Below are positions 63,823 to 64,000 of a stretch of DNA of 64,000 nucleotides, piece after piece. A program made the position numbers and the translations under genes. The stretch comes from Burkholderia sp. Ac-20365. Lineage in GTDB: Bacteria > Pseudomonadota > Gammaproteobacteria > Burkholderiales > Burkholderiaceae. The notes under the pieces were generated by a model that did no database searches, was not told where the DNA came from, and saw only the letters and a program-made list of their open reading frames with translations. The stretch covers positions 1-64,000 of the forward strand of contig NZ_JAAGPI010000012.1 in NCBI RefSeq assembly GCF_017104715.1. Direction: 5' to 3'. Position 1 is the stretch's first letter. Each line of letters starts with the position of its first letter.

Positions 63823-64000
63823 GTGACCAAGTTTCTACCTTTTCGTACATCCGCTGTCGTGGGTCGTGGCGTCACCCCGATGCTCGCGCTCGTCATCGCG
63901 GTGATCTGCGGCGTGTGTGTGCTCGTTACCGCTGCGCTATGGGCGCGCCATGAAGACCAGGCCACCATTCGCGAACGCGAAAGCCTGATCGCAAAAGACA
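63823..64000 (+). CDS. N-terminus of a membrane signalling protein (partial)
   Basis: GTG at 63823 opens a frame to the window end: VTKFLPFRTSAVVGRGVTPM, then a transmembrane helix (about 20-42) and ARHEDQATIRERES. This start resembles CHASE4-type GGDEF/EAL proteins or sensor kinases. The domains lie outside the window. Confidence 0.55.
   Translation, partial: MTKFLPFRTSAVVGRGVTPMLALVIAVICGVCVLVTAALWARHEDQATIRERESLIAKD

Overview
The window looks like chromosomal DNA of a soil- or plant-associated betaproteobacterium of the Burkholderia sensu lato group, most likely Paraburkholderia or Caballeronia. This rests on high GC, many LysR/LacI regulators and catabolic genes, H-NS-like and PilZ proteins, and a large intergenic palindromic repeat family I associate with these genomes. 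No rRNA, tRNA or CRISPR was recognised. Strain or species cannot be assigned from sequence alone.

Layout. 1-4.0 kb: repeat half-element, then a PAS-type sensor kinase with two response regulators. 4.2-8.4 kb: short H-NS-like protein, PilZ protein, VOC protein and two LysR regulators. 8.5-12.1 kb: catabolic operon of an MmgE/PrpD protein and two tautomerase-family subunits, one lacking the catalytic Pro, beside a Tat-exported alpha/beta hydrolase and a frameshifted small exported protein. 12.2-13.9 kb: TlpA-like thioredoxin and a D-cysteine desulfhydrase-family enzyme. 14.1-17.8 kb: bufferin-type (MNIO RiPP metallophore) cluster with two precursors (BufA1, BufA2), DoxX, an exported hydrolase lacking its nucleophile, BufB and BufC, with a strong terminator between BufA2 and BufB. 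17.9-23.7 kb: tautomerase, Ohr, MmsA with a divergent LysR, XRE/MmyB regulator and NAD epimerase. 23.7-29.2 kb: module resembling rhizopine catabolism (sugar-type binding protein, MocE-like ferredoxin, MocD-like oxygenase), divergent LacI regulator with matching palindromes, and an MFS transporter. 29.2-31.1 kb: chemoreceptor.

31.3-48.75 kb is an accessory island. Both ends abut fragments of the same repeat family, as if the island had entered one repeat copy. At the right end are a tyrosine integrase, AlpA regulator, CHC2 primase fragment and DUF3631 helicase-like protein, resembling a phage satellite or small integrative element. Cargo includes a PARIS-type anti-phage pair (AAA ATPase AriA plus DUF4435/TOPRIM AriB), a membrane protein paired with a ComEC-like metallo-beta-lactamase-fold protein (candidate undescribed two-gene system), an orphan Imm35 immunity protein, a propeller/TonB-C protein, a holin fragment and an HNH nuclease.

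48.75-64 kb returns to core-like genome: a full repeat palindrome, hybrid sensor kinase, small proteins, a sugar-acid (uronate) module of MFS transporter, LacI regulator and uronate dehydrogenase sharing a GGAAAACGTTTTCC-type operator, a Pro-rich exported protein with three copies of an 18-residue motif, an SDR/LysR divergent pair, a lipoprotein M1 aminopeptidase, and the start of a membrane signalling protein cut by the window end.
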